Shown here: positions 1-9,406 of the stretch, one piece after another | Layout of the letters: every line of letters begins with the position of its first letter | Numbering within the stretch: the stretch's first letter is position 1 | Position numbers and translations under genes: made by a program | The notes under the pieces: model-generated | What the model saw: the letters and a program-made list of their open reading frames with translations, nothing else | Database searches by the model: none | Told to the model about the DNA's origin: nothing | Origin: JBHYGK01 sp051859045 | Lineage (GTDB): Bacteria > Pseudomonadota > Gammaproteobacteria > Xanthomonadales > Xanthomonadaceae | Assembly (NCBI GenBank): GCA_051859045.1 | Contig: JBHYGK010000056.1 | Span: forward strand, 62,001 to 126,000 | Length of the DNA: 64,000 nt | Direction of reading: 5' to 3'

Positions 1-173
1 GGCCGGGCGTGGGGCGGCGGTGGCGACGGCGATGCGATTCCGCGATATCGGTCACGCGCCGCTGACGTCCCGACCCCTAACGGCCGTCTTTATCGAACCT
101 GAACCCCACTCGGGCCGTGATCGGCATCAAGCAAGACGAAGGTCTGGGGTAGGGAGGAACCTGACGCCCGCGC

Positions 174-199
174 CTTGAGGTCGGCCGCCGCGCCCCCAC
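174..199 (+). promoter_or_regulatory. Candidate sigma32 (heat-shock) promoter of hslVU
   Basis: CTTGAGG at 174-180 is followed 13 bases later by CCCCAC at 194-199. This fits the RpoH pattern CTTGAA-N13/14-CCCCAT known from enterobacteria. Transcription would begin near 207, about 30 bases before the hslV ATG. HslVU is a classic sigma32 operon, which supports the reading, but the GC-rich background makes C runs common. In bases 1-173 I see no convincing gene or site. Confidence 0.45.
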
Positions 200-237
200 C
201 CCGTGGGTTCGCCCCCCCCCCTCCCGGAGCCAGCCGC

Positions 238-774
238 ATGAGCGAGACCTTCCACGCCACCACCATCGTCGCCGTCCGCCGCGACGGCCGGGTGGTGGTC
301 GCCGGCGACGGCCAGGTGACCCTCGGCCACACCGTGATGAAGTCCAACGCGCGCAAGGTGCGCCGGCTCGGCGACGGCCGGGTGCTGGCGGGCTTCGCCG
401 GCGCCGCCGCCGACGCCTTCACCCTGTTCGAGCTCTTCGAGGCCCAGCTCGAGAAGCACGGCGGCCAGCTCGCCCGCGCCGCGGTCGAGATGGCCAAGGC
501 CTGGCGCACCGAGCGCCGCTTCGGGAAGCTCGAGGCCCTGCTGGTGGTCGCCGACCGCGACACCCTGCTGCTGATCAGCGGCAACGGCGACGTGATCGAG
601 CCCGAGGACGGCCTGGTGGCGATCGGCTCCGGCGGCAGCTACGCGCTGTCGGCCGCGCGCGCGCTGGCCGCGCACTCCACCCTCGACGCCCGCGGCATCG
701 CCGAGGAGGCGCTGAAGATCGCCGGCGACATCTGCATCTACACCAATCGCACCATCACCATCGAGGAGCTCTGA
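238..774 (+). CDS. hslV: ATP-dependent protease proteolytic subunit HslV
   Basis: Peptidase subunit (178 aa) of the cytosolic HslUV (ClpQY) heat-shock protease, a proteasome-like threonine peptidase stacked on the HslU ATPase. After a short propeptide the sequence reads TTIVAVRR, so Thr8 is the likely catalytic N-terminal residue once processed; AGDGQVTLG and GSGGSYALSAARAL are family blocks, and the end CIYTNRTITIEEL matches the family C terminus. I chose ATG 238 because GGAG lies eight bases upstream and the frame before it is not HslV-like. hslU starts three bases after the stop, so the two are one operon, probably under the upstream sigma32-like promoter. Confidence 0.97.
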   Translation: MSETFHATTIVAVRRDGRVVVAGDGQVTLGHTVMKSNARKVRRLGDGRVLAGFAGAAADAFTLFELFEAQLEKHGGQLARAAVEMAKAWRTERRFGKLEALLVVADRDTLLLISGNGDVIEPEDGLVAIGSGGSYALSAARALAAHSTLDARGIAEEALKIAGDICIYTNRTITIEEL

Positions 775-777
775 GGC

Positions 778-2151
<1,374 letters not shown>

Positions 2152-2181
2152 CCCGCCCTCGACGCCACGGACCCGCCCCGC

Positions 2182-2670
2182 ATGAAGATCCGCTCCCTGT
2201 TCCCGCTGACCCTCGGCCTGCTGGTGCTGGCCGGCCAGGCGGCCGCCGCCGCGCCCGCCGCGCTCGCCGAGCGCTTGCGCGCCTTCGTCGACGCCTCCAA
2301 CCGCCAGGACGTGCCGGCGATGCTCGCCGCCACCCGCCCCGACGTGCGCTGGGTGGCCGTCGAGGGCGACGTCGCCCAGCTCGAGGTGGTCGGGCACACC
2401 GACCTCCAGAGCTGGCTGCAGGGCTACTACGCCAGCACCCGCGAGGCGCGCAGCGAGCTCGGCGAGGTCAGCGTCGACGGCGCCTACGCCACCGCGTTCG
2501 AGACCACCTCGTGGGCGAACGCCGACGGCAGCCGCACCACCCAGACCGCGCTGAGCGTCTACCGCTTCGACGGCGAGGGCCTGATCGAGCGGGTCTGGTA
2601 CTTCCCGGCCTACGCGCCCGGCGCCGCCGGCGCGCCGCCCGCGGCCCCCGCCGCCGCGGCGGCCCGGTGA
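2182..2670 (+). CDS. Secreted SnoaL-like (NTF2-fold) protein
   Basis: A 162 aa protein with a signal peptide (MKIRSLFPLTLGLLVLAG, then an Ala-rich cleavage region) followed by a compact domain of NTF2/SnoaL type. The start of the domain, RLRAFVDASNRQDVPAMLA, is typical of the helix that opens this fold, and VRWVAVEGD and RVWYFPAYA resemble its strands. Such domains are small binding or enzyme scaffolds, so no substrate can be inferred. It ends in an Ala/Pro-rich tail. The next gene starts inside its stop (GTGA), so they are translationally coupled. Confidence 0.6.
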   Translation: MKIRSLFPLTLGLLVLAGQAAAAAPAALAERLRAFVDASNRQDVPAMLAATRPDVRWVAVEGDVAQLEVVGHTDLQSWLQGYYASTREARSELGEVSVDGAYATAFETTSWANADGSRTTQTALSVYRFDGEGLIERVWYFPAYAPGAAGAPPAAPAAAAAR

Positions 2671-3023
2671 GCGCCGCGCCGCGGCCCACCGCGATCACGC
2701 TGCACCGGGCGTCGCGGGTGCTCGAGGTGGCCTTCGACGACGGCAGCGTCGCCCGGCTGGACGCCGAGTACCTGCGGGTCGAATCCCCCAGCGCCGAGGT
2801 CCAGGGCCACGGGGTGGGGCAGAAGGTGCTGGTCGCGGGCAAGTCCGGGGTCGGCATCGACGCGGTCGAGCCGGTGGGCCACTACGCCGTGCTGCTGCGC
2901 TTCGACGACGGCCACGCCAGCGGGCTCTACAGCTGGGAGACCCTGTGGACGCTGGCGCGCGAGCGCGACGCGCGCTGGCCGGCCTACCTGGCCGCTCTCG
3001 AGGCCGCCGGGCTGGCGCGCTGA
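2667..3023 (+). CDS. DUF971 (butyrobetaine hydroxylase N-terminal-like) protein
   Basis: A 118 aa cytosolic protein with the DUF971 pattern: an opening strand ITLHRASRVLEVAFDDG, then LDAEYLRVESPSAEV, and near the end YAVLLRFDDGHASGLYSWETL. This domain forms the N-terminal metal-binding part of gamma-butyrobetaine hydroxylase but stands alone in many proteobacteria with unknown function, possibly linked to iron-sulfur proteins. The GTG start overlaps the previous stop by four bases; it sits 49 bases before ubiE, its common neighbour in xanthomonads as I recall. Confidence 0.8.
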   Translation: MSAAPRPTAITLHRASRVLEVAFDDGSVARLDAEYLRVESPSAEVQGHGVGQKVLVAGKSGVGIDAVEPVGHYAVLLRFDDGHASGLYSWETLWTLARERDARWPAYLAALEAAGLAR

Positions 3024-3060
3024 GCCGCCGCCGTCACTGGCCGCTCCCGGCCCCAGCCCG

Positions 3061-3066
3061 CATAAT
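3061..3066 (+). promoter_or_regulatory. -10-like hexamer 6 bases before ubiE (leaderless start?)
   Basis: CATAAT ends six bases before the ubiE ATG, and no Shine-Dalgarno sequence lies between. A sigma70 start seven bases after the hexamer would fall on the A of ATG. No clear -35 is visible; TGGCCG at 3038-3043 has the right spacing but matches poorly. Confidence 0.4.
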
Positions 3067-3072
3067 CGCGGC

Positions 3073-3861
3073 ATGAGCACGCCCAGCCACGACGACACCC
3101 CCGCCGGCGCCGCGACGCCCGCCGGGACCACCCACTTCGGCTTCCGCGACGTCCCCGTCGCCCAGAAGCAGAAGCTGGTCGAGCAGGTCTTCACCTCGGT
3201 CGCGCGCAACTACGACCTGATGAACGACCTGATGAGCTTCGGCGTGCACCGGGTCTGGAAGCGCTACTTCGTGGCCACCAGCGGCGTGAAGCGCGGCGAC
3301 CGCGTGCTCGACCTCGCCGGCGGCACCGGCGACATCGCCCTGCTGCTGCACCCGAAGGTGGGCGAGTCGGGCTCGATCGTGGTCGGCGACATCAACGCCG
3401 GCATGCTCGGCGTGGGCCGCGACCGCCTGCTCGACCGCGGCCTCGTGCGCGGGCTGGAGTTCGTGCAGTTGAACGCCGAGGCGCTGCCGTTCCCGGACGC
3501 CAGCTTCGACCTGGTCACCATCGCGTTCGGCCTGCGCAACGTCACCGACAAGCTGCAGGGCCTGCGCGAGATGCGCCGCGTGCTCAGGCCCGGCGGCCGC
3601 GGCCTGGTGCTGGAGTTCTCCGAGGTCAAGCCGGCGTGGTTCCGCCCGGTGTACGACTTCCACGGCTTCCAGGTGCTGCCGGCGCTGGGCAAGCTGTTCG
3701 CCAACGACGCCGAGAGCTACCGCTACCTCGCCGAGAGCATCCGCAAGCACCCGCCGCAGGCCGAGCTGCAGGCGATGATGGGCGAGGCCGGCTTCGTGCG
3801 CTGCGACCACCGCAACCTCAGCGCCGGCATCGTCGCGATCCACTCCGGCTACGCCGACTGA
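3073..3861 (+). CDS. ubiE: Ubiquinone/menaquinone C-methyltransferase UbiE
   Basis: SAM-dependent C-methyltransferase (262 aa) of ubiquinone biosynthesis, acting on the benzoquinone ring at the inner membrane face. The SAM-binding motif VLDLAGGTGDIAL and the family blocks FDLVTIAFGLRNVTD and YRYLAESIRKHP are intact, as is the N-terminal YDLMNDLMSFGVHRVWKR. The start is ATG 3073, with a -10-like CATAAT just upstream and no ribosome binding site, so a leaderless transcript is possible. It converges with the minus-strand gspE-like gene. Confidence 0.95.
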   Translation: MSTPSHDDTPAGAATPAGTTHFGFRDVPVAQKQKLVEQVFTSVARNYDLMNDLMSFGVHRVWKRYFVATSGVKRGDRVLDLAGGTGDIALLLHPKVGESGSIVVGDINAGMLGVGRDRLLDRGLVRGLEFVQLNAEALPFPDASFDLVTIAFGLRNVTDKLQGLREMRRVLRPGGRGLVLEFSEVKPAWFRPVYDFHGFQVLPALGKLFANDAESYRYLAESIRKHPPQAELQAMMGEAGFVRCDHRNLSAGIVAIHSGYAD

Positions 3862-3864
3862 CGG

Positions 3865-3885
3865 GCGGCGGGCGGGTCCCGCCGC
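3865..3885. terminator. Hairpin between convergent ubiE and gspE-like genes
   Basis: GCGGCGGG and CCCGCCGC form an eight-base-pair stem with a five-base loop between the two convergent stops. There is no T tract on either side, so termination activity is inferred from position only. Confidence 0.35.
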
Positions 3886-3904
3886 GCGCCGCGCCGCCGC
3901 CGCC

Positions 3905-5659
3905 TCAGCCGCCGGCCAGCCGCGCCGCCTCGCGCAGCGACACCACGCCCGCGCGCGCCAGCGCCAACGCGCCGCTGGCGATGTCCACCATGCCCTCGGC
4001 GAGCGCCACCCGGTGCAGCGCGTCGGCCTGCACCCCGGGCGCGATCAGCGCGAGGATCGCCGGGCTCACCGGCATCAGCTCGTACACCGCGCGCCGGCCG
4101 CGCACGCCGAGGCCCTCGCAGGCCGGGCAGCCGGTGCCGGCCAGGAAGGCCTCGTCCGGCCCCACCCCCAGGCGCGCGCGCAGGGCGTCGGGCACCGGCT
4201 CGGGCGCCGCGCAGCGGGTGCAGGTCACCCGCACCAGGCGCTGGGCCAGCACGCCGGCGAGCGAGGCGCGCAGCAGGTAGGCCTCGACGCCGATCTCCAG
4301 CAGGCGGGTGATCGCGGTGGCCGCGGAGTTGGTGTGCAGGGTGCTGAGCACCAGGTGGCCGGTGAGCGCGCTCTCCACCGCGGTGCGCGCGGTCTCGCCG
4401 TCGCGCACCTCGCCCACCATCACCACGTCGGGGTCATGGCGCAGGAAGTTGCGCAGCGCCGAGGCGAAGTCGAAGCCGATGGCGCGGTTGACCTGCATCT
4501 GCTGGATGCCGGCGAGCTGGCGCTCCACCGGGTCCTCGATGGTCAGGATGTTGATGCGCTGGCGGCGCAGCGCGGCCAGCATCGCGTAGAGCGTGGTCGA
4601 CTTGCCGCAGCCGGTCGGGCCGGTGGCCAGGAACAGGCCGTGCGGGCGGTCGAGCAGGGCGTCGATGCGCGCGCGCTCGAACGCGCCGAAGCCCAGCGCG
4701 TCGAGCTCGCGCGGCGCCTCGCCCAGGTCGAGCAGGCGCAGCACCACGCTCTCGCCGTGGATGCTCGGCAGCACCGACACGCGCATGTCCACCGGCCGGC
4801 CGTCGCCGGTGGTGATCCGCGAGCGGCCGTCCTGCGGGCGGCGGTGCTCGGCGAGGTTCATGTTCGCCAGCACCTTCACCCGGCTGATCACGGCCGGCGC
4901 CAGCGCGCGCAGGAAGCGGCGCACCGGCAGCAGCTCGTCGTCGATGCGGTAGAGCACGTCGAGGCCGTCCTCGCCGGGGCGCAGGTGGACGTCGGAGGCG
5001 CGCCGCAGCACCGCCTCCTGCAGCAGGTCGTTGACCAGGCGCACCACGGGCTTCTCGCGCGAGAGGCGCTCGACCTCCTGCAGCGAGGCCTCGGGCACGT
5101 CCTCGCCCGGGTCGAGGCCGAGCTGGCGGGCCACCTGGGCGTCCTCGGCGCGGTCGTAGGTGCGTGCGATCGCCTCGCGCAGGTCCATCGCGCTGGCCAC
5201 CAGCGGGATCACCCGGTCCTTGAACAGGAAATCGAGGGTCTCGAGCTGGCCGGGGGCGTCCGGGGCCTCGAGCGCGATCGCCACCTTGCCGTCGCGGGCC
5301 AGCAGCGGGACCGCGCGGTGCCGGCGGGCGAGGTCGGGCCCGAGCCGGGCCAGCAGGGCCGGGTCGGGCTCCAGGCCAGGCAGCCGCACCAGCGGCAGGC
5401 GCAGGCGCTCGGCGCGGCGCCAGCTGGCCTCGTCGCAGGCGTCCGCGCCGGCCTGCCAGGCCGCGAGGTCCAGGCGCCGGCCCGCCGGCTGGCGCTGCAG
5501 GCGGCCCTCGGCCTCGAGGTGGGCGAGGAGCCCGGCGGCATCGGCGATGACCTGCACGGTCGCGTCCCGGGCCGTCCGGGCGTCCGGCGGGCCGCCGGCG
5601 TCCGCGGCCCCGGCGGGGTCGATGGCCGGGGCGTGGCGGGGCGTGCTCGGGTCGGTCAT
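3905..5659 (-). CDS. GspE/PilB-family secretion ATPase
   Basis: Hexameric assembly ATPase of the type II secretion/type IV pilus family, 584 aa. After a disordered Pro/Ala-rich N terminus there is a GspE/MshE N-terminal-like domain, then Walker A GPTGCGKSTT (about 347-356), the Asp/His boxes, Walker B DPDVVMVGEVRD (about 405-417), and a zinc-binding tetracysteine pair CTRC...CPAC (about 478-515). ATG 5659 is preceded by AGGAG. No other secretion or pilus genes are in the window, so the system it powers is not shown; GspE, PilB and MshE are all possible. Confidence 0.85.
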   Translation of the reverse strand: MTDPSTPRHAPAIDPAGAADAGGPPDARTARDATVQVIADAAGLLAHLEAEGRLQRQPAGRRLDLAAWQAGADACDEASWRRAERLRLPLVRLPGLEPDPALLARLGPDLARRHRAVPLLARDGKVAIALEAPDAPGQLETLDFLFKDRVIPLVASAMDLREAIARTYDRAEDAQVARQLGLDPGEDVPEASLQEVERLSREKPVVRLVNDLLQEAVLRRASDVHLRPGEDGLDVLYRIDDELLPVRRFLRALAPAVISRVKVLANMNLAEHRRPQDGRSRITTGDGRPVDMRVSVLPSIHGESVVLRLLDLGEAPRELDALGFGAFERARIDALLDRPHGLFLATGPTGCGKSTTLYAMLAALRRQRINILTIEDPVERQLAGIQQMQVNRAIGFDFASALRNFLRHDPDVVMVGEVRDGETARTAVESALTGHLVLSTLHTNSAATAITRLLEIGVEAYLLRASLAGVLAQRLVRVTCTRCAAPEPVPDALRARLGVGPDEAFLAGTGCPACEGLGVRGRRAVYELMPVSPAILALIAPGVQADALHRVALAEGMVDIASGALALARAGVVSLREAARLAGG

Positions 5660-5790
5660 GGGCGGGCTCCTGCGATCGGGGCCGCAGTGTGCCGGGCGCC
5701 CGGCCGGGGCGCCTTGATGGGCGCAGGGCGACGGCCGGCGCCGCTGCGGTAGACTCGGGAAGTTCCCCACTCGCGACCCCCGGTGTCCGG

Positions 5791-7689
5791 ATGATGCGTC
5801 TCGCCCTGCTGCTGTCCCTGTCCGCCCTGGCCCCGGCCGCCCTCGCGTCGGTCCCGCCGCCGCCCGTCGCGGCCGCCGCGACCGTCCACGACGAGTCCTC
5901 GTACGCCGAGCCCACCAAGGTCCGCATCCGCGACCTCGCCCTCGACCTCACCGTCGACTTCGAGGCCAGGCAGCTGCACGGCCACGCCGACCTCGCCCTG
6001 GACTGGATCGACCCGGCCGCCGACCGGCTGGTGCTCGACACCCGCGAGCTCGAGGTCGAGCGCGTGCTCGGGCGCACCCCCGAGGGCCGCTGGCGCCGGC
6101 TCGACTTCAGCCTCGCCGAGCCGCACGCGGTGTTCGGCCGCCGCCTGTCCATCGCCGCCCCGGACCGCAACGCCGAGGTCCGCGTGCACTACCGCACCGC
6201 GCCCACCGCGTCGGGCCTGCAGTGGCTGGAGCCCGGCATGACCGCCGGCGGCCGCGCGCCCTTCCTGTTCTCGCAGTCCCAGGCCATCCATGCGCGCAGC
6301 TGGGTGCCGCTGCAGGACACCCCGGGGGTGCGCTTCACCTACAGCGCCCGGATCCGCACGCCCGACTCGGTGCTGGCGCTGATGAGCGCCGACAACGATC
6401 CCGAGGCGCCGCGCGACGGCGACTACCGCTTCCGCATGCCGCAGCCGATCCCGAGCTACCTGCTCGCGATCGCGGTCGGCGACCTGGCCTTCCGCCCGAT
6501 CTCCGCGCGCGCCGGCGTCTGGGCCGAGCCCGCCACGCTCGACCGCGCCGTGGCCGAGTTCGCCGACACCGAGCGCATGATCGAGGCCACCGAGGCGCTG
6601 TACGGCGAGTACCGCTGGGGCCGCTACGACCTGCTGATCCTGCCGCCGAGCTTCCCCTTCGGCGGCATGGAGAACCCGCGCCTGAGCTTCATCACGCCCA
6701 CCGTCATCGTCGGCGACCGCTCCCTGGTCAGCCTGATCGCGCACGAGCTGGCGCATTCGTGGTCGGGCAACCTGGTCACCAATTCCAGCTGGAAGGACAT
6801 CTGGCTCAACGAGGGCTTCACCAGCTACGTCGAGAACCGCATCGTCGAGTCGCTGTTCGGCGCCGAGCAGGCGGCGATGGAGAACGTGATCAGCCAGGAC
6901 GGCCTGCGCGCCGAGGTCGCCGCGATGCCGCCGGAGCAGCAGCTGCTGTCGCTGCCGCCGCTGGGCGAGGCCGACCCCGACGAGGCGCTGAGCCAGGTGC
7001 CCTACATCAAGGGCCAGTGGTTCCTGATCTTCCTCGAGCAGCGCTTCGGCCGGGAGCGCTTCGACGCCTTCCTGCGCGGCTGGTTCGACGCCCACGCCTT
7101 CCAGAGCGTCGACACCGCGGTGTTCGAGGCCTGGCTGCGCGAGCACCTGGTCGAGCCCAACCCCGGCGTGGTCACCGACGCCGAGCTCGCGGCCTGGCTG
7201 CGCGAGCCGGGCATCCCGGCGTTCGCGGTGCCGGCCACCTCGGCGCGCTTCGACGCCGTCGACGCCGCCCGCGCCGCGTGGCTCGGCGGCCGCCTCGCGG
7301 CGGCCGACCTGCCGGGCGCCGAGGCGTGGGGCACCCAGGAGTGGGTGCGCTTCCTCGAGGGCATGCCCGCCACCCTCGAGCCGGCCCAGCTGATCGAGCT
7401 CGACTCCGCCTACCGCTTCACCGGCACCGCCAACGGCGAGTACGCCCAGCGCTGGTACCCGCTGGCCGAGCGCAGCGGCTACTTCGAGGCGCGCCCGGCG
7501 ATGAGCCAGTTCCTCAAGCGCATCGGCCGCCGCAAGCTGATCATGCCCACCTACGAGGCGCTGGCCGCCAGCGCCGACGGCCTGGCCTTCGCGCGCAGCG
7601 TGTTCGAGCAGGCCCGCCCGGGCTACCACCCGATCACCACCGGCAGCGTCGAGGCCCTGCTCGAGGCGGCCGCCACCCGGGCGCCCTGA
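5791..7689 (+). CDS. M1-family zinc aminopeptidase (exported)
   Basis: Metallo-aminopeptidase of the M1 (leukotriene A4 hydrolase-like) family, 632 aa, with a signal peptide MMRLALLLSLSALAPAALA. The exopeptidase motif GGMEN is at 291-295 and the zinc site HELAH at 318-322, with the third ligand Glu341 in LNEGF. A C-terminal helical domain of the LTA4H type follows (about 480-632). It probably trims peptides in the periplasm. A -10-like TAGACT sits at 5750-5755. The stop overlaps the next start as TGATG, so this heads a three-gene operon. Confidence 0.9.
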   Translation: MMRLALLLSLSALAPAALASVPPPPVAAAATVHDESSYAEPTKVRIRDLALDLTVDFEARQLHGHADLALDWIDPAADRLVLDTRELEVERVLGRTPEGRWRRLDFSLAEPHAVFGRRLSIAAPDRNAEVRVHYRTAPTASGLQWLEPGMTAGGRAPFLFSQSQAIHARSWVPLQDTPGVRFTYSARIRTPDSVLALMSADNDPEAPRDGDYRFRMPQPIPSYLLAIAVGDLAFRPISARAGVWAEPATLDRAVAEFADTERMIEATEALYGEYRWGRYDLLILPPSFPFGGMENPRLSFITPTVIVGDRSLVSLIAHELAHSWSGNLVTNSSWKDIWLNEGFTSYVENRIVESLFGAEQAAMENVISQDGLRAEVAAMPPEQQLLSLPPLGEADPDEALSQVPYIKGQWFLIFLEQRFGRERFDAFLRGWFDAHAFQSVDTAVFEAWLREHLVEPNPGVVTDAELAAWLREPGIPAFAVPATSARFDAVDAARAAWLGGRLAAADLPGAEAWGTQEWVRFLEGMPATLEPAQLIELDSAYRFTGTANGEYAQRWYPLAERSGYFEARPAMSQFLKRIGRRKLIMPTYEALAASADGLAFARSVFEQARPGYHPITTGSVEALLEAAATRAP

Positions 7690-8642
7690 TGGGCGCGCGG
7701 GCGCCGGCCCGCCGTCGCTGGCGCCACGCCGGCCTCGCCGCCCTGGCGCTGGGCGTGGCCGTCGCCTGCGTCGGCGCGCTGCGTCCGGCGTGGGTCCTCG
7801 AGGCCGAGCTCGGCCGCCAGCGCCTCGCCGCCGGCGCCGAGCGGGTCGAGCGCAGGATCGGCGACCACGCCTGGGCCAGCCTCGAGGCCGGGCCCGCCGA
7901 CGGCCGGGTCGTCGTGCTGGTGCACGGCTTCACCGGCGCCAAGGAGAACTGGCTGCCGGTGATGGGGGCGCTGGCCGACGCGGGCTTCCGCGTCGTCGCC
8001 CCGGACCTGCCGGGCTGGGGCGCGTCCACCCGCATCGCCGGCGCCGACTACGGCTACCGCGCGCAGGCCCGGCGGCTCGAGGCCTACCTCGCCCTCGTCG
8101 GCGACGGCCGCCCGGTGGGGCTGGTGGGGCACTCGATGGGCGGCGGCATCGCCGCGCTCGCCACCGCGCAGGCGCCCGACGCGGTCGAGCGCCTGGTGCT
8201 GATGAGCGCCGCCGGCGTGCCCTTCCGCGAGAACGCCTTCGCCCGCGCGGTGCTCGCCGGCGGGCATCCCTTCGCGGTCGAGGACGCCGACGCGCTGCGC
8301 GGCGTGCTCGCCCAGGTCTTCGCCGATCCGCCGTGGGTGCCGTGGCCGGTGTCCGCGGCGATCGTGCGCCAGCGCCGCGCCGACCTCGCCTTCGAGCGCG
8401 AGGTGCTGGCCGCGATCGGTGGCCCCGACGCCTTCGCGCCGGGCGATGCCGCCGGCGGGATCACCGCCCCGACCCTGCTGCTGTGGTGCGACGGCGACGC
8501 CATCGTCGACCCCAGCGCCGTCGACGCCTGGGCCGAACGGATGCCCCGCGCCCGCCGCCTGCTGCTGCCGGGCTGCGGCCACATGCCCATGATGGAGCGC
8601 CCGGCCGAGGTCGCCGACGCGCTCGAGGACGCCCTGCGATGA
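7689..8642 (+). CDS. Alpha/beta-hydrolase, membrane-anchored or exported
   Basis: A 317 aa serine hydrolase of the alpha/beta fold. An N-terminal hydrophobic segment (about 14-30) suggests a membrane anchor or signal. VVLVHGFTGAKENW gives the oxyanion loop, GHSMGG (147-152, Ser149) the nucleophile elbow, an Asp in LWCDGDAIVD the acid, and His in LPGCGHMPMM the base. The substrate is unknown; the closest style is the lipase/esterase and haloalkane-dehalogenase-like group. It overlaps the M1 peptidase by one base and the lipoprotein by four. Confidence 0.85.
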   Translation: MGARAPARRRWRHAGLAALALGVAVACVGALRPAWVLEAELGRQRLAAGAERVERRIGDHAWASLEAGPADGRVVVLVHGFTGAKENWLPVMGALADAGFRVVAPDLPGWGASTRIAGADYGYRAQARRLEAYLALVGDGRPVGLVGHSMGGGIAALATAQAPDAVERLVLMSAAGVPFRENAFARAVLAGGHPFAVEDADALRGVLAQVFADPPWVPWPVSAAIVRQRRADLAFEREVLAAIGGPDAFAPGDAAGGITAPTLLLWCDGDAIVDPSAVDAWAERMPRARRLLLPGCGHMPMMERPAEVADALEDALR

Positions 8643-9388
8643 CCCGACCCACGTCCCGCCTCGCGGCCGCGCTCGCGCTCGCCGCCCTGCTCGCCGGCTG
8701 CGGCCCCAGTCCCGAGGAGCGCGCCGCCGAGGCCGCCGCGGCCGAGGCGCTGCGCCTGGCCCAGCGCGAGGACGCCGCCGTGCTCGCCGAACGCCAGTAC
8801 GAGGTCGCCAAGGCCGAGCGCGACATCGCGCTCGCGGCGGCGCACGCCGAGGTGATCATCGCCGAGTTCGCCGGCACCGCCACCGCCGCGCGCGTGGCCG
8901 CCGACGCCGCGCCGCTGATCGAGCGGGCGCGCGCGGAGCGCGAGGCCGCCCGCCTGGCCGCGCTGTGGACCTACCACGCGCTGCCCAACCCCGACGCCGG
9001 CGGCATCGTCTACAGCGGCTACGCCTACGCGCTGCGCGAGCCGTCGCGCCCGCACGCCAAGCTGGTGCTGCGGCGCGCGCCCGACTGGGGCCAGAGCGTC
9101 TACCTGGTGCTCGACGAGCCGCACCAGTTCGACTGCCCGCCGGGCTGCCGGGTGCGGATCGCGTTCGACGACGCGCCGCCCGCGGCGTGGGCGGCGCGCA
9201 AGCCCGAGGAGAACCTGCAGGCGCTGTTCATCGAGGACGACGCGCGCTTCGTGCGCGCGATCGCCGGCGGCGCGCAGCGCGTCAGCGTCGAGGTGTCGCA
9301 GGGCGGCGAGCCGCGCACCCTGGTCTGGGAGGTCGGCGGCTTCGTGATGGAGCGCCTGGAGCGCGCCGCGCCCGACGCGGGGCGCTGA
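8639..9388 (+). CDS. Lipoprotein of unknown function
   Basis: A 249 aa protein with a lipoprotein signal ending LLAGC (Cys21). Residues 22-110 are Ala/Glu-rich and strongly helical, probably a coiled coil, with many Glu-Ala-Ala repeats. A globular C-terminal part (about 120-249) contains LWTYHALPNPDAGG and a Cys pair in FDCPPGCRVRI. I do not recognise this domain. It is translationally coupled (ATGA) to the hydrolase gene, so the operon makes one peptidase, one hydrolase and this envelope lipoprotein. Confidence 0.75.
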   Translation: MTRPTSRLAAALALAALLAGCGPSPEERAAEAAAAEALRLAQREDAAVLAERQYEVAKAERDIALAAAHAEVIIAEFAGTATAARVAADAAPLIERARAEREAARLAALWTYHALPNPDAGGIVYSGYAYALREPSRPHAKLVLRRAPDWGQSVYLVLDEPHQFDCPPGCRVRIAFDDAPPAAWAARKPEENLQALFIEDDARFVRAIAGGAQRVSVEVSQGGEPRTLVWEVGGFVMERLERAAPDAGR

Positions 9389-9404
9389 CGCGCGGCGCCG
9401 CGCG
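9389..9404. terminator. Perfect 16-bp palindrome between convergent genes
   Basis: CGCGCGGCGCCGCGCG lies directly between the stops of the lipoprotein and kinase genes. It could fold on either strand, but there is no loop or T tract, so it is only a possible terminator. Confidence 0.3.
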
Positions 9405-9406
9405 CC

